Assembly (NCBI RefSeq): GCF_027789125.1 | Contig: NZ_JAQFVF010000092.1 | Coordinates: forward strand, 62,001 to 126,000 | DNA from: Paenibacillus aestuarii | GTDB taxonomy: Bacteria > Bacillota > Bacilli > Paenibacillales > NBRC-103111 | Direction of reading: 5' to 3' | DNA: 64,000 nucleotides | Part shown: positions 8,221 to 16,844 of the stretch, piece by piece | How positions within the stretch are numbered: position 1 is the stretch's first letter | How the letters are laid out: each line of letters opens with the position of its first letter | The notes under the pieces: model-generated | What the model was told of the DNA's origin: nothing | Database searches by the model: none | The model's input: only the letters and a program-made list of their open reading frames with translations | Program-made: the position numbers and the translations under genes

Positions 8221-8562
8221 ATGATCGTGAGCGATTCTAATCAGACACGAGATGTGTACGATGCCATTGCCGACCCGACTCGGCGCCAGCTCCTTCGGTT
8301 ATTGGCAGATCGGGACGAGATCCCGCTGCATGAATTGACAAGCCAGTTCGACATGGGCCGGACCGCGGTCTCCAAGCATTTGGGCATCTTGAAGGAAGCC
8401 GGTCTTGTCATCGACCGAAAAGTCGGGCGGGAAACCCGTTATTCGCTGAATGCGGCGCCGCTGAGAGAAATTCAAGATTGGGTTTCGTTTTACAGCAAGT
8501 TCTGGAGAGACAGAATGGTACTTTTAAACCAACTTTTGCAGGAGGAACAAAATGAGCCATAG
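8221..8562 (+). CDS. ArsR-family winged-helix regulator
   Basis: A 113-aa winged-helix repressor. The N-terminal half reads YDAIADPTRRQLLRLLADRD, then the recognition helix in MGRTAVSKHLGILKEAGL. The metal-binding cysteine motif of ArsR/SmtB proteins is missing, as in the ArsR-like subgroup encoded next to SRPBCC proteins (SdpR-like). Its stop overlaps the start of the SRPBCC gene by 11 nt, so the two are translationally coupled. The ATG at 8221 follows a weak AGGGAT; a GTG at 8227 is an alternative. Ligand unknown. Confidence 0.85.
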   Translation: MIVSDSNQTRDVYDAIADPTRRQLLRLLADRDEIPLHELTSQFDMGRTAVSKHLGILKEAGLVIDRKVGRETRYSLNAAPLREIQDWVSFYSKFWRDRMVLLNQLLQEEQNEP

Positions 8563-8950
8563 CGTAGCACTCGATTTTCAATTTGCAAGTCCGATTGAAA
8601 AGGTATGGAAAGCTTTAACTGACTCGTCGACTTTGGCGAAATGGGTGATGGCTAATGATTTCAAACCGGAAGTCGGCCATAAATTTCAGTTCCGCACAGA
8701 ACCATCGCAATGGTGGAACGGCATCATCGACTGTGAGGTGCTGGAACTTGAGGAGCCGCATAAGCTATCGTACTCCTGGGTCAGCGGCGGAGAAAACACG
8801 GTCATCACATGGACATTGAAGCATGAGGACGGCACGACTTACCTGCATCTGGATCAAACCGGCTTTAGCGCAGCGAAACCTGCTGCCGAAGGCGCGAAAC
8901 ACGGCTGGACGCGAATGTCCGGAGAGCTTGGGAAATTGCTCGCGCAGTAG
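8552..8950 (+). CDS. SRPBCC (AHSA1-like) ligand-binding domain protein
   Basis: A 132-aa START/SRPBCC-fold protein of the AHSA1 (Aha1 C-terminal-like) group. Typical pattern: ASPIEKVWKALTDSSTLAKW at the start, then a beta-rich middle, and HGWTRMSGELGKLLAQ in the C-terminal helix. GGAGG lies 6 nt before the ATG. The preceding ArsR-family gene overlaps it, a very common pairing in which the SRPBCC protein is the regulated product. Substrate and activity are unknown. Confidence 0.85.
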   Translation: MSHSVALDFQFASPIEKVWKALTDSSTLAKWVMANDFKPEVGHKFQFRTEPSQWWNGIIDCEVLELEEPHKLSYSWVSGGENTVITWTLKHEDGTTYLHLDQTGFSAAKPAAEGAKHGWTRMSGELGKLLAQ

Positions 8951-9012
8951 AAGCGACTGAGGCCTCGGGCGCAAGAGCGCAGCTGAGGGCAGCTGGGCGC
9001 GGCTGGGGCGTT

Positions 9013-9149
9013 TATCCTGCAATTCTGGCAGGATATTGAGCAGATCGGCTCCGTTTCGGGTGCCATCCTGCATGTTATGGCATGATATTACGCGATTTTC
9101 GGCCAGAAGGTCCGGTTTTCGTGTAAAATCATGCCTTTTTTACAGGATG
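9013..9149. repeat. Three copies of a palindromic intergenic repeat
   Basis: Copies near 9013-9042 and 9064-9095 lie on the plus strand and one near 9117-9149 on the minus strand. They share the pattern ATCCTGYA, a short AT-rich stretch, then TGGCATGAT and a TTAC-type end; the first copy is the most diverged. Copies two and three face each other and could form one large hairpin between 9064 and 9149. This stretch, just after the stop of thrC, may also terminate transcription. The rest of 8951-9152 shows no gene. Confidence 0.55.
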
Positions 9150-9152
9150 AGT

Positions 9153-10433
9153 CTAGGCGAAGCCGCGCAGATGAGCCCCGACGTCCTCGCGTGTCAACGA
9201 AGACGTCTGCAAGGCATTGCGATGCGCGGCATCCGGCCACTTGCCATCCAAGTGGTACTCCCGCAGCGCATCGGTGTCTTTGAGCAGATGGCCGGTGAGG
9301 ATGCACACGGCCGTCTCATCGCGGTCCGCATCCCCGTCGCGGACCAGCTTGCGCAGCCCGGCAAGCGCTGCCGCCGATGCCGGCTCACAGCCGATGCCGC
9401 TGCGGTCGATGACCGCCTTGGCATCGAGAATTTCGGCGTCGCTGACGCTCAGCGTCACGCCGCCGGTCTCTTCCAGCACTCGCCGCGCTTTGCGCCAGCT
9501 TGGCGGGTTGCCGATGTTAAGGGCAGAGGCCCGGGTGTACGGCGCACGCTCCGGCGTGAGCGTCTCCGCTCCCTCTGCCATCATGCGGTGGAAGGGACTC
9601 GCCCCTTCCGCCTGAACCACCGCGACGCGCGGCAACCGCTCGATGAAACCGAGCGTCTTCAGGTCGCGAAGCCCTTTGCCGAGCGCTGTCGCATTGCTCA
9701 GCGCACCGCCTGGCAGCACGATCCAGTCCGGCAGCTGCCAATTGAACGATTGAGCAATCTCGTAGACGATGCTCTTCTGCCCTTCAATCCGCAGCGGATT
9801 GATCGAGTTGCAGACGTAGAGCCCCAGCGCTTCCGCATGCTTTTCCAAAAACAAAATACCGTCATCATATGTTCCCGCAAAACGGATGACCTTGGAGCCA
9901 TACGATAAAGTTTGCAGCACTTTGTTCAAGGATATATCTTTATCCGGCACGAAAACACAGGACGTATCGCCCGCAAAAGCTGCATACATCGCCAGGGAAG
10001 CGGATGTATTGCCAGTCGAGGTGCAGGCAAATTTGTTATAGCCAAGGGAGCGACCGTGCGAGACCGCTACGGTCATGCCGTTATCTTTGAAGGAGCCGCT
10101 CGGATTCTCGCTCTGAGCCTTGAACCACAGCCCCCTCAGGCCGCCAAACCGCTGAAGCGGTTCGGAAGCGGCATAAAGCCCCGTATTGCCCTCGTATTTG
10201 GTGCATATCGCTGACTCCGCAATTTCCGGAGCGATAAGCTCTTTATACCGCCATACGCCTGATGCATAGATGCTCATGCGCTCAGCCAGTCTAGCGGCAA
10301 ACACCCGCTTTAGCTGCTCCGCATCCACTTTTGCAAAATCATGAACGACCTCTAATAAACCACCGCATGCGCATTGATACACAAATGTCCCTTCAGGCAG
10401 CTGTTCGCCGCATGCACTGCATACGAATTTCAT
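9153..10433 (-). CDS. thrC: Threonine synthase (PLP-dependent), copy 1
   Basis: A 426-aa fold-type II PLP enzyme. It begins with a zinc-ribbon-like segment CSACGEQLPEG...CACGG, typical of long threonine synthases. The PLP-lysine motif is NPSGSFKDNGM, followed by the phosphate-binding and substrate loops (STGNTSASLAMYAA). It should convert O-phosphohomoserine to threonine. GGAGGAG lies 7 nt before the ATG. It follows a DeoR-type regulator by 25 nt and no hom or thrB is nearby, so its place in threonine synthesis is not supported by context. A second paralogue is at 42285-43502. Confidence 0.85.
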   Translation of the reverse strand: MKFVCSACGEQLPEGTFVYQCACGGLLEVVHDFAKVDAEQLKRVFAARLAERMSIYASGVWRYKELIAPEIAESAICTKYEGNTGLYAASEPLQRFGGLRGLWFKAQSENPSGSFKDNGMTVAVSHGRSLGYNKFACTSTGNTSASLAMYAAFAGDTSCVFVPDKDISLNKVLQTLSYGSKVIRFAGTYDDGILFLEKHAEALGLYVCNSINPLRIEGQKSIVYEIAQSFNWQLPDWIVLPGGALSNATALGKGLRDLKTLGFIERLPRVAVVQAEGASPFHRMMAEGAETLTPERAPYTRASALNIGNPPSWRKARRVLEETGGVTLSVSDAEILDAKAVIDRSGIGCEPASAAALAGLRKLVRDGDADRDETAVCILTGHLLKDTDALREYHLDGKWPDAAHRNALQTSSLTREDVGAHLRGFA

Positions 10434-10458
10434 CCGTCTTCTCCTCCATTTCCTTTTG

Positions 10459-11220
10459 TCAGGCTTTTACAAAAAATATTCCTTTCTTCGTCCATTTGTT
10501 TTCCAACGCATCAGGGATTCCATTCGTTACGACCGTATGCACGGCGTCGATCCGGCACACATTGTACACGTCACGTTTGCCCCAGTCTTTTTCATCGACA
10601 ATGATAACGGTCAACTCCGATTGCTGCATCGCCGCCAGCTTGATCGCCAAGCTTTCCTGCAGTCCGGTTGTCAGCTTGCCGTCGTCCGCCACACCGGCAG
10701 GTTTGAGAAAACATTTGTCAAAGTTCATCTGGTGCAGCATCTGAATCGTAAACGGCCCGTAACAAGCTTCATCCTGCTTATGAACACTGCCCCCAAGCTG
10801 AATGAGATTCACTTTGTGAACGAGTACAGGCAGGCCGTGAATGCTGTTCGTCACCACCGTGACATCCGGCAGCTGGCCCAGCTCATCAAACATGAAATGC
10901 GTGTAGCTGGACGATTCGATAAAAACGGTATCACCCGGCTGAATGAGCGCGACCGCCGACCGGGCAAGCGGCCTCTTCCGATCCGGCTCCCCGCGGTCCC
11001 GGTACGGTACAAAGCCGGATACGCGGCCTGTAGGCACAGCGCCGCCGTGAGCTTTTTGCAGCAATCCGCGTTGTTCCAAGGCACGCAAGTCTTTGCGAAT
11101 CGAATCTTCTGTCACCTCAAACAAGGCTGCTAATTGCTTGACCTCGACTCGGCCGTCTCTGGCCAGCATGGCGACAATTTCGTTGCGGCGTTCTTCACTG
11201 AATAATCCCATCTTGCTCAT
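10459..11220 (-). CDS. DeoR/GlpR-family transcriptional regulator
   Basis: A 253-aa regulator. The N-terminal DeoR helix-turn-helix reads ERRNEIVAMLARDGRVEVKQ, then VTEDSIRKDLRALEQRGLLQ with the family's recognition helix and GGAV wing. The C-terminal sugar-phosphate sensor domain follows, including FIESSSYTHF and LTTGLQESLAIKLAAMQQS. DeoR proteins usually respond to phosphorylated sugars or nucleosides. It is the first gene of a two-gene leftward unit with threonine synthase, an odd target for this family. The upstream 11230-11330 is very AT-rich with many TTATTAT repeats, a likely operator region. Confidence 0.85.
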   Translation of the reverse strand: MSKMGLFSEERRNEIVAMLARDGRVEVKQLAALFEVTEDSIRKDLRALEQRGLLQKAHGGAVPTGRVSGFVPYRDRGEPDRKRPLARSAVALIQPGDTVFIESSSYTHFMFDELGQLPDVTVVTNSIHGLPVLVHKVNLIQLGGSVHKQDEACYGPFTIQMLHQMNFDKCFLKPAGVADDGKLTTGLQESLAIKLAAMQQSELTVIIVDEKDWGKRDVYNVCRIDAVHTVVTNGIPDALENKWTKKGIFFVKA

Positions 11221-11380
11221 CCGTCAATCATGGCTCCATTCAAAATAAATTATCATTTGTTATTATTTATAATTATATTTTATTATTTATTATTATTCAA
11301 TATTCATTTCCGCAAAAGTGCTGTAATCATATATAATGCATTTGATATAACTAATTTTAAAAAAGGAGCTTACTTTCTAT

Positions 11381-12022
11381 ATGATGATCGAAATTTTTCA
11401 GGACGTCGTTTGCCCGTGGTGCCGGATCGGCAAAGCCAACTTAATGGCTGCGCTGGCGCAATTCACCGATGAGCCGGTTGAAGTCCACTATCGCGCCTTC
11501 CAGTTAGATCCCACCACACCTGTGGAAGGCCTACAGTTCCGTGAAATGATGCGCTCCAAAATGCACGCTAGCGACGATCAACTGAGCGGCATGTTCGGGC
11601 AGGTTACACAAGCCGGCCAGGCGGCAGGCCTGCACTTCGACTTCTCCAAAGTCGAATATATGCCGAACACGCTGCGTGCCCATCAATTGATCGCGATTGC
11701 TCCTGAAGCAAGTAAACAGCGGTTGGTCGATGCGCTGTTCAAGGCGTATTTCGAAGACGGTCTCGATGTGGGGAACGTAGAGGTCCTGCTCGATATTGCC
11801 GAATCGCAAGGAATGGATCGCGCCAAGACAGCTGCTAGCCTGCAAGCGAAGGAAGGCTTGGAGCAAGTCGAGGACGATTTGGAGTTCGCCCGCGGGGCTG
11901 GCGTGAGCGGTGTTCCGTTCTTTGTCGTTAACCGGAAGTATGCCCTGACTGGCGCTCAACCTCCGGCAACGTTCCTGCAGGCGCTGCAGCAAATTAGCGC
12001 CGAGCAGGACAACGCGGAATAA
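11381..12022 (+). CDS. DsbA-family (FrnE-like) thiol oxidoreductase
   Basis: A 213-aa thioredoxin-fold protein with an inserted helical domain. The active site is CPWC (residues 11-14) in QDVVCPWCRIGKAN, and the cis-Pro loop is GVSGVPFFVVN. The C-terminal part matches the FrnE/YwbO group (DsbA family, no signal peptide), so it should act in the cytoplasm. AAAAGGAG precedes the start; ATG at 11384 is an equally likely initiator. It is divergent from the DeoR gene and ends before a hairpin terminator. Substrate unknown. Confidence 0.88.
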   Translation: MMIEIFQDVVCPWCRIGKANLMAALAQFTDEPVEVHYRAFQLDPTTPVEGLQFREMMRSKMHASDDQLSGMFGQVTQAGQAAGLHFDFSKVEYMPNTLRAHQLIAIAPEASKQRLVDALFKAYFEDGLDVGNVEVLLDIAESQGMDRAKTAASLQAKEGLEQVEDDLEFARGAGVSGVPFFVVNRKYALTGAQPPATFLQALQQISAEQDNAE

Positions 12023-12039
12023 CCATACATGAGGTCACG

Positions 12040-12089
12040 AAAAAAGACGGCATCTACTCGCAAACAAATGAGTAGGCATCGTCTTTTTT
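12040..12089 (+). terminator. Terminator of the DsbA-family gene
   Basis: Imperfect inverted repeat: AAAAAAGACG...CTACTC pairs with GAGTAG...CGTCTTTTTT. It starts about 17 nt after the stop codon and ends in six T. Confidence 0.7.
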
Positions 12090-12182
12090 CCATTCCGTTA
12101 GGTCTATCCCCTCTTCCCTCTTTACTCTATTTATAAGATAATAGACTAATGAAATTAGATCTTACTGAACAGGAGCATTTTG

Positions 12183-14276
12183 ATGCAGACATGTTTACTC
12201 ATCCTCAAACGCTTGCCTACCCGTATAGTAATTGTCATCCTGCCATTCTTACTGATGGCGATGGTCGAATTTCTAGAGCGGGGCAATGTGCAAGATTTGT
12301 ACACGTGGGTGCTCCATCACCCCCTTTCCATGGTGCTCGCCTACTTTGTCGTTGGCGCACTGTATTTGTTCCTCATCGCTGTGACAGGTCGAAGCCGGCT
12401 CGCTTTCTGGGTGCTGTGTGTCCTGCTGCTGCCTCTGGGCGCGATTAGCGGCAGCAAGCTTCAAGCAATTGGGTCCCCCTACTATCCGTGGGACTTGTAT
12501 TTCAACAATCAGCTCGTCGAATACCGCCGTTTTTTAAGCGCTTACCTGAATCTGCGCATCATTGTCACCATTGCAGCTTGCCTGCTTGTTGTCGCGGTCT
12601 TGTTTTACGTCTTCATGCGCAAGCGCCCAACCCGCTTCCACCCTGTAGAACGCGGACTTTATGGCATCATCGCCATCGTGCTCATGTGCAGCCTTTATAT
12701 GGACAAGCCGATCCCGTTCATGAACATGTATGGCCTGTACACCGTACCTTGGGATCAAACGATTACATATGACGAGAATGGGTATTTGTTCTCTTCCGTA
12801 CAAATGCTCGGCTTCCTGAAAGTAGCCAAACCTGACGGGTACAGTGAGAAGGCCGTTGCGAATGTCATGAGTCATATCCCGCAGCAGCCTGCGACAGCGG
12901 CAGATCAGAAAAAGCCGAATATCATCGTCATGCTGAGCGAATCTTTCTGGGACCCGACCATCATGAAAAACATTCATTTCAGCGAGGATCCGATCCCTTT
13001 TCTGCACAACTTGCAAAAAACGTATACAAGCGGCTGGATGCTCTCTCCACAGTTCGGAGGCAGTACGGCAAATGTCGAGTTTGAGGTGCTCTCCAGCAAC
13101 TCGATGCGCTTCTTTGGCCAGTCGCCTGACAAAATTTTGCCCTACATCGAGTATATGAACCATGGCGTCGATTCGTTGGCCAGCATCACGACTAGGCAGG
13201 GCTATCAAGCAACAGCGATAAATCCTTTTTTCAGCTGGTTTTTTGACAGCAGAAAAGTGTATAAGCATTTCGGTTTCTCACGCTTTATTTCCAGCGAGTT
13301 TTTCCCCAATGATTTCGAAGGGCCGAACTATGCAGATCGCGCAGTTGCCAAAAAAATTATCGCGGAAACAGAGAAGAGCCCGGGACCGGATTTTGTTTTT
13401 GCCAATACGATGGAAAACCATCATCCTTATACACCTGGGAAATTCAGTAAAAACACCATCGAAGTGAACGGTGACATTTCCTCGCAATCCAAGGGGATTT
13501 TGGAAACGTACGCGCAAGGCATCAAAGACGCTGATCTCTGTTTGCGCACATTGGTCGAGTACTATTCCAAGCAATCGCAACCGACGATTATTTTATTTTT
13601 CGGCGATCATTTACCGTTTTTTGAGGACGATTATAAAGTATACCGCGATGCCAAATATGTCCTACCGAACGATCCGGACTTATATACGAAGACGCACTAC
13701 ACACCGTTTGTGATTTGGAACAACTTCCTGCCGGCTGATCAGGAGAAACCGGATATGAAGATCGATCCTTCCTTCCTCGGGCCCAAACTGCTGCATATGG
13801 CAGGGGTGCAAGGCAGCTATTATACGGACTATTTGTACGAGCTATCGCAAAAAATCCCGGTCATCCCTCCACAAAACATGTGGGAGCAGTACCATATCAA
13901 AGAATCCGATCTACACGATTATGAGCTGCTGCAATATGACAATTTGTTTGGCGGGCGGTACGGGTACGCAGCCAAGGGATTCAAGGACACCATTGTCCAG
14001 CCATCGTACACCTTGGGGTACGGCGACCCAGTCATCAATAATGTCAGTGTTCAGGACAAAAAGCTGCGCATCGAAGGATCTAACTTTTTCTCCTCCTGCA
14101 GTGTGTACATCGACGGCGCAGAGCTGAAATCCAGCTTTGACGGTGGGAATACGCTTTATGCCGATATCCCGGATGGCCTTGATCTGGCCTCGAAGCCGGC
14201 GCATCAAATCGAAGTGCGCATTTACGACGATAAGAAAATGAAGATCGGCCAATCGAATCTCTTCCCGCTTCCATAG
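12183..14276 (+). CDS. LtaS-like sulfatase-fold membrane enzyme, copy 1
   Basis: A 697-aa protein starting at the ATG at 12183, with AGGAG 7 nt upstream (a TTG at 12180 is in frame). The first 180 residues hold about five membrane segments. The extracellular alkaline-phosphatase-fold domain starts near residue 245. Expected Mn-site residues are visible: Glu in MLSESFWDP, the catalytic Thr in GGSTANVEFE, and Asp-His in FFGDHLPFF; FANTMENHHPY is also typical. This is the polyglycerol-phosphate synthase (LtaS/YfnI) fold, but the motifs differ from canonical LtaS. The last ~95 residues form an extra beta-rich, IPT/TIG-like domain. Substrate could be phosphatidylglycerol or another head group. A paralogue is at 20058-22169. 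Confidence 0.82.
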   Translation: MQTCLLILKRLPTRIVIVILPFLLMAMVEFLERGNVQDLYTWVLHHPLSMVLAYFVVGALYLFLIAVTGRSRLAFWVLCVLLLPLGAISGSKLQAIGSPYYPWDLYFNNQLVEYRRFLSAYLNLRIIVTIAACLLVVAVLFYVFMRKRPTRFHPVERGLYGIIAIVLMCSLYMDKPIPFMNMYGLYTVPWDQTITYDENGYLFSSVQMLGFLKVAKPDGYSEKAVANVMSHIPQQPATAADQKKPNIIVMLSESFWDPTIMKNIHFSEDPIPFLHNLQKTYTSGWMLSPQFGGSTANVEFEVLSSNSMRFFGQSPDKILPYIEYMNHGVDSLASITTRQGYQATAINPFFSWFFDSRKVYKHFGFSRFISSEFFPNDFEGPNYADRAVAKKIIAETEKSPGPDFVFANTMENHHPYTPGKFSKNTIEVNGDISSQSKGILETYAQGIKDADLCLRTLVEYYSKQSQPTIILFFGDHLPFFEDDYKVYRDAKYVLPNDPDLYTKTHYTPFVIWNNFLPADQEKPDMKIDPSFLGPKLLHMAGVQGSYYTDYLYELSQKIPVIPPQNMWEQYHIKESDLHDYELLQYDNLFGGRYGYAAKGFKDTIVQPSYTLGYGDPVINNVSVQDKKLRIEGSNFFSSCSVYIDGAELKSSFDGGNTLYADIPDGLDLASKPAHQIEVRIYDDKKMKIGQSNLFPLP

Positions 14277-14285
14277 GCATGACCC

Positions 14286-14335
14286 AAGCCCCCTTTCGAA
14301 TAGGATGAAACCAGATTCCTTCGAAGAGGGGGTTT
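14286..14335 (+). terminator. Hairpin overlapping the ribosome site of the YmaF-like gene
   Basis: AAGCCCCCTTTCGAA pairs with TTCGAAGAGGGGGTTT, with a loop of about 20 nt. The 3' arm contains GAGGGGG, the likely ribosome binding site for the ATG at 14340. The sequence after the stem has few T, so it is a weak terminator; it could instead limit translation of the next gene. Confidence 0.5.
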
Positions 14336-14339
14336 GTCT

Positions 14340-14750
14340 ATGTTCTGCCTGCTTCCGCCTGCTCAACCGGTGATGCCTGTTCCTCCGGCGCATGTTCATT
14401 TTTTTAAGGCCATCACAAGCCAAACGTTAAAACATCATCATATGATCCGATTGTATACGTTCAACAATAATGGAACCGCTTATGACGGGCACGTCCATCA
14501 ATTTCAAGGCATTACAGGCATTGTTTACGGCCATTATCATAACTTTTACGGGATAACCGGTCCTCCGATCCCGCTTGCTAATGGCAATCACTACCATCTT
14601 CTGGAGGGCATTGTCGAACTGAACGCCTATAACACGTCCAGGGGTCATAACTTGATGATCTCGGCTGCCCAAGAAGGCTTGATCCGCGAGTGGCATCAGC
14701 ATGAATATTCCGGCTATTCCACAGTTGGATTTGGCTATGAGCGAGAATGA
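14340..14750 (+). CDS. YmaF-like histidine-rich protein
   Basis: A 136-aa soluble protein. It consists of tandem His-rich beta motifs: AHVHFFKAITS, GHVHQFQGITG, GHYHNFYGITG, NHYHLLEGIV. This spacing matches the YmaF family of Bacilli, whose function is unknown; the histidines suggest metal binding. The start is the ATG at 14340, 7 nt after GAGGGGG. The C-terminal tail (HQHEYSGYSTVGFGYERE) is outside the repeats. It may be co-transcribed with the LtaS-like gene through a weak hairpin. Confidence 0.72.
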   Translation: MFCLLPPAQPVMPVPPAHVHFFKAITSQTLKHHHMIRLYTFNNNGTAYDGHVHQFQGITGIVYGHYHNFYGITGPPIPLANGNHYHLLEGIVELNAYNTSRGHNLMISAAQEGLIREWHQHEYSGYSTVGFGYERE

Positions 14751-14752
14751 AA

Positions 14753-14795
14753 AAGAGCCAAAGCAGCAGGTAAACCACCTGTCGCCTTGGCTCTT
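14753..14795. terminator. Bidirectional terminator between YmaF-like and epimerase genes
   Basis: Stem AAGAGCCAA/TTGGCTCTT with an inner stem CAGGT/ACCTG. It lies between two convergent genes, 3 nt from the first stop and 8 nt from the second. Confidence 0.75.
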
Positions 14796-14802
14796 GCTTA
14801 AA

Positions 14803-15780
14803 TTACTGCTTATCCACGCGGATCGACCATGCGAATGAGAACGATTCACCTGGCGCAATCCCTTGTGCCCCCGACTGTGCAGCCGGATAAGGCTCATTGA
14901 ACACGTTCATTATCGCCGTGTACGGCTCCAGCGAAACGGCATTCGACCACGGCGCGGTGAAGAGGACATGGATGGGGAACTGACTTCCCATGTCATAGAC
15001 CAGCTTGGTCCCTCTAGCCTCGTACTGCAGCTCACACACCTGCGCTCCCGGCTCGACCGAGAGCAGCTGCGAGCCGCCCGGGTACCCCGGCAGCTCTGTC
15101 ACCGGCGCACCCTGTTTCATCGCCGCAAGCAGCGGCGACGGCCCGGGACCAGCCGCTGCAAAGCCTTCCTCCGTCAGCGGCCACTCCGCTGCTGCCGGAA
15201 TCACGACCCGGACGCGGTCCGCTTCCTCCTTCGCGAAGGCGAAGTAAGGATGGAAGCCCAGCGCGAACGGCATCGTCTGCGAGCTGCGGTTGAGCACCTC
15301 GCCGCTCAAAGACAGCGTACCGTCCTGCAGCCGGTACGTGAAGCGGAAGCTGGCGGCGTGCGGAAAGTACGCCAGCATGTCCGGGTGCTCCGCGAAGTCC
15401 ATCTCCGCGGAGACAAAAGCACCGCCAGCGGCGTCCGCACCGCTGGCGACGACCTTCCACGGCCGCTCGCGCAGCTCGCCGTGGGCGTGGTGCGGCTCCC
15501 GGTTCATCGGGAGCCGATATTCGCGGCCTTCGAAAGTGAAGGCCGCATGTTTGACGCGCCCCGGCGGGAACAGAATCGGCACGCCATAGCGCGACGATTG
15601 TTCACGCAGCGTGGCCAGGCTGTCCGGCTTCGCGATGTAGCCGGCGCCGCGCACGTCGAAGCGGAACAGATGGAAGCCGACGGACGGAATGATTTCCGCC
15701 GTCGCTTCATGCTCATGGTCGATGAGCCGGATTGTCGGCGTTCCGTCCCATTCGCTTGGCAAAACTTCATATGTATTCAT
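14803..15780 (-). CDS. Aldose 1-epimerase family protein
   Basis: A 325-aa beta-sandwich protein of the galactose mutarotase superfamily. Catalytic-type histidines appear in EPHHAHGELRERPW and LGFHPYFAF, and the general-base Glu in VSLEPYTAIMN. It would interconvert anomers of a free sugar in the cytoplasm. GC content is high, and the sequence is only moderately like canonical GalM, so the sugar is unknown. Its start overlaps the upstream CPBP gene by 4 nt (ATGA), so the two are coupled. Confidence 0.82.
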   Translation of the reverse strand: MNTYEVLPSEWDGTPTIRLIDHEHEATAEIIPSVGFHLFRFDVRGAGYIAKPDSLATLREQSSRYGVPILFPPGRVKHAAFTFEGREYRLPMNREPHHAHGELRERPWKVVASGADAAGGAFVSAEMDFAEHPDMLAYFPHAASFRFTYRLQDGTLSLSGEVLNRSSQTMPFALGFHPYFAFAKEEADRVRVVIPAAAEWPLTEEGFAAAGPGPSPLLAAMKQGAPVTELPGYPGGSQLLSVEPGAQVCELQYEARGTKLVYDMGSQFPIHVLFTAPWSNAVSLEPYTAIMNVFNEPYPAAQSGAQGIAPGESFSFAWSIRVDKQ

Positions 15781-16664
15781 GTCAGCACATTCCTTTCCTT
15801 CAGCGGATATTTCTTATGATACATGGTGATCATGCCAATTCCCAGCAGCAGAACGATCGTGGTGGCGAGACTTCCCTCGGCGCCGAATGAGCCGCCGGAC
15901 AGGATGGCAGGTCCCGTCTGTTCGATGCTCAGCAGGGAAGCGACCTGCGTACCCGAAACGTCAAAGCCGTACACATTTCCTTGCAGGAAGTTCCATGACA
16001 AATGCATACCGATGGGCATCCATAGGCTGCCGGAAAGTTCTCTGCTTACACCGAACAGCAATCCTGCAAGCAGCAGGTTCATAATGGGCAGAGGCGTCGT
16101 CCACATCCCCGGATTAAAGCTATGCAAGAAGGCGAAGAAAATCGTGGACACTGTGACACCTGCCACAACCCCGAACCGGGCTCGAATCAGACCCTGCAAA
16201 TAGCCGCGGGCAAACATCTCTTCATTGACGGCAACGGCGATGAAGAGCAAGAAGCCCCAAATCATTTCCTGGGCAATAGCCGCATGTAACGGCACAGTCG
16301 ACAGCTTGACGCCGCCAAGCGCCCAAATGAAAGCGCAGCTGAGCGTAATGAAAAGCGCTCCTGCTGCAATCCCTTCAGCGATATGCCTTGCGAATCGGTG
16401 ATCCCGAAAGCCCATGAACCAGCCCTTTTTTCGTTCGAAAATGGCAAATGCAAGCCATACCCCGGCGATAAAGCCAATCATTTGCGCCCACAGCGCCGCT
16501 TTCACAAAAAAAGGATCGCTCGCTACAGCATGGATGCTCACTTCCAAGGCTGGCTGCCGCAAAACAGCGATCACAGCCGCCGCGACGGAAAGTATAATCG
16601 TAATTATAACGATCATCAGCATACACAGGATGAACTTCCCCACTATGGCCAAAATGGAAATCAA
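15777..16664 (-). CDS. CPBP-family intramembrane metalloprotease
   Basis: A 295-aa membrane protein with about eight hydrophobic segments and the three motifs of CAAX/CPBP (Abi) proteases: NEEMFARGYLQG (EExxxR), FFAFLHSFNPG (the His), and GMHLSWNFLQG (HxxxN). All expected catalytic residues are present, so it should be active. Family members process prenylated peptides, bacteriocin-related substrates or anti-sigma factors; the substrate here is unknown. It is upstream of, and overlaps, the epimerase gene. Confidence 0.85.
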   Translation of the reverse strand: MISILAIVGKFILCMLMIVIITIILSVAAAVIAVLRQPALEVSIHAVASDPFFVKAALWAQMIGFIAGVWLAFAIFERKKGWFMGFRDHRFARHIAEGIAAGALFITLSCAFIWALGGVKLSTVPLHAAIAQEMIWGFLLFIAVAVNEEMFARGYLQGLIRARFGVVAGVTVSTIFFAFLHSFNPGMWTTPLPIMNLLLAGLLFGVSRELSGSLWMPIGMHLSWNFLQGNVYGFDVSGTQVASLLSIEQTGPAILSGGSFGAEGSLATTIVLLLGIGMITMYHKKYPLKERNVLT

Positions 16665-16844
16665 CGTCTTTCTGCGTCCTTCGATGCGATTCGCCTCCTC
16701 TCTCCTTCACACTATTCGTGCAAAGCCCCCCATTTCCTGCCTATTTCCAATCGATTTCCACCTCATTCACGCAGGACGCACTTGTGCAAAAGTGCGCGCC
16801 ATGACACAATGGAGAAAAATGCTGCTACGGAGGCGTACAACGCC

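Noticed and set aside
9036..9908. 290-codon open frame antisense to thrC copy 1
   Set aside because: Arg- and Ala-rich shadow translation opposite a clear threonine synthase.
11230..11330. Replication origin-like AT-rich region
   Set aside because: It has no DnaA boxes and no dnaA neighbour; it is more simply the DeoR upstream region.
14863..15819. 318-codon open frame antisense to the epimerase gene
   Set aside because: Shadow of a GC-rich gene; no plausible ribosome site or family.
16383..16844. N-terminal extension of the histidine kinase
   Set aside because: It lies antisense to the CPBP gene, gives low-complexity translation and has no ribosome site. The kinase start was placed at 16845.
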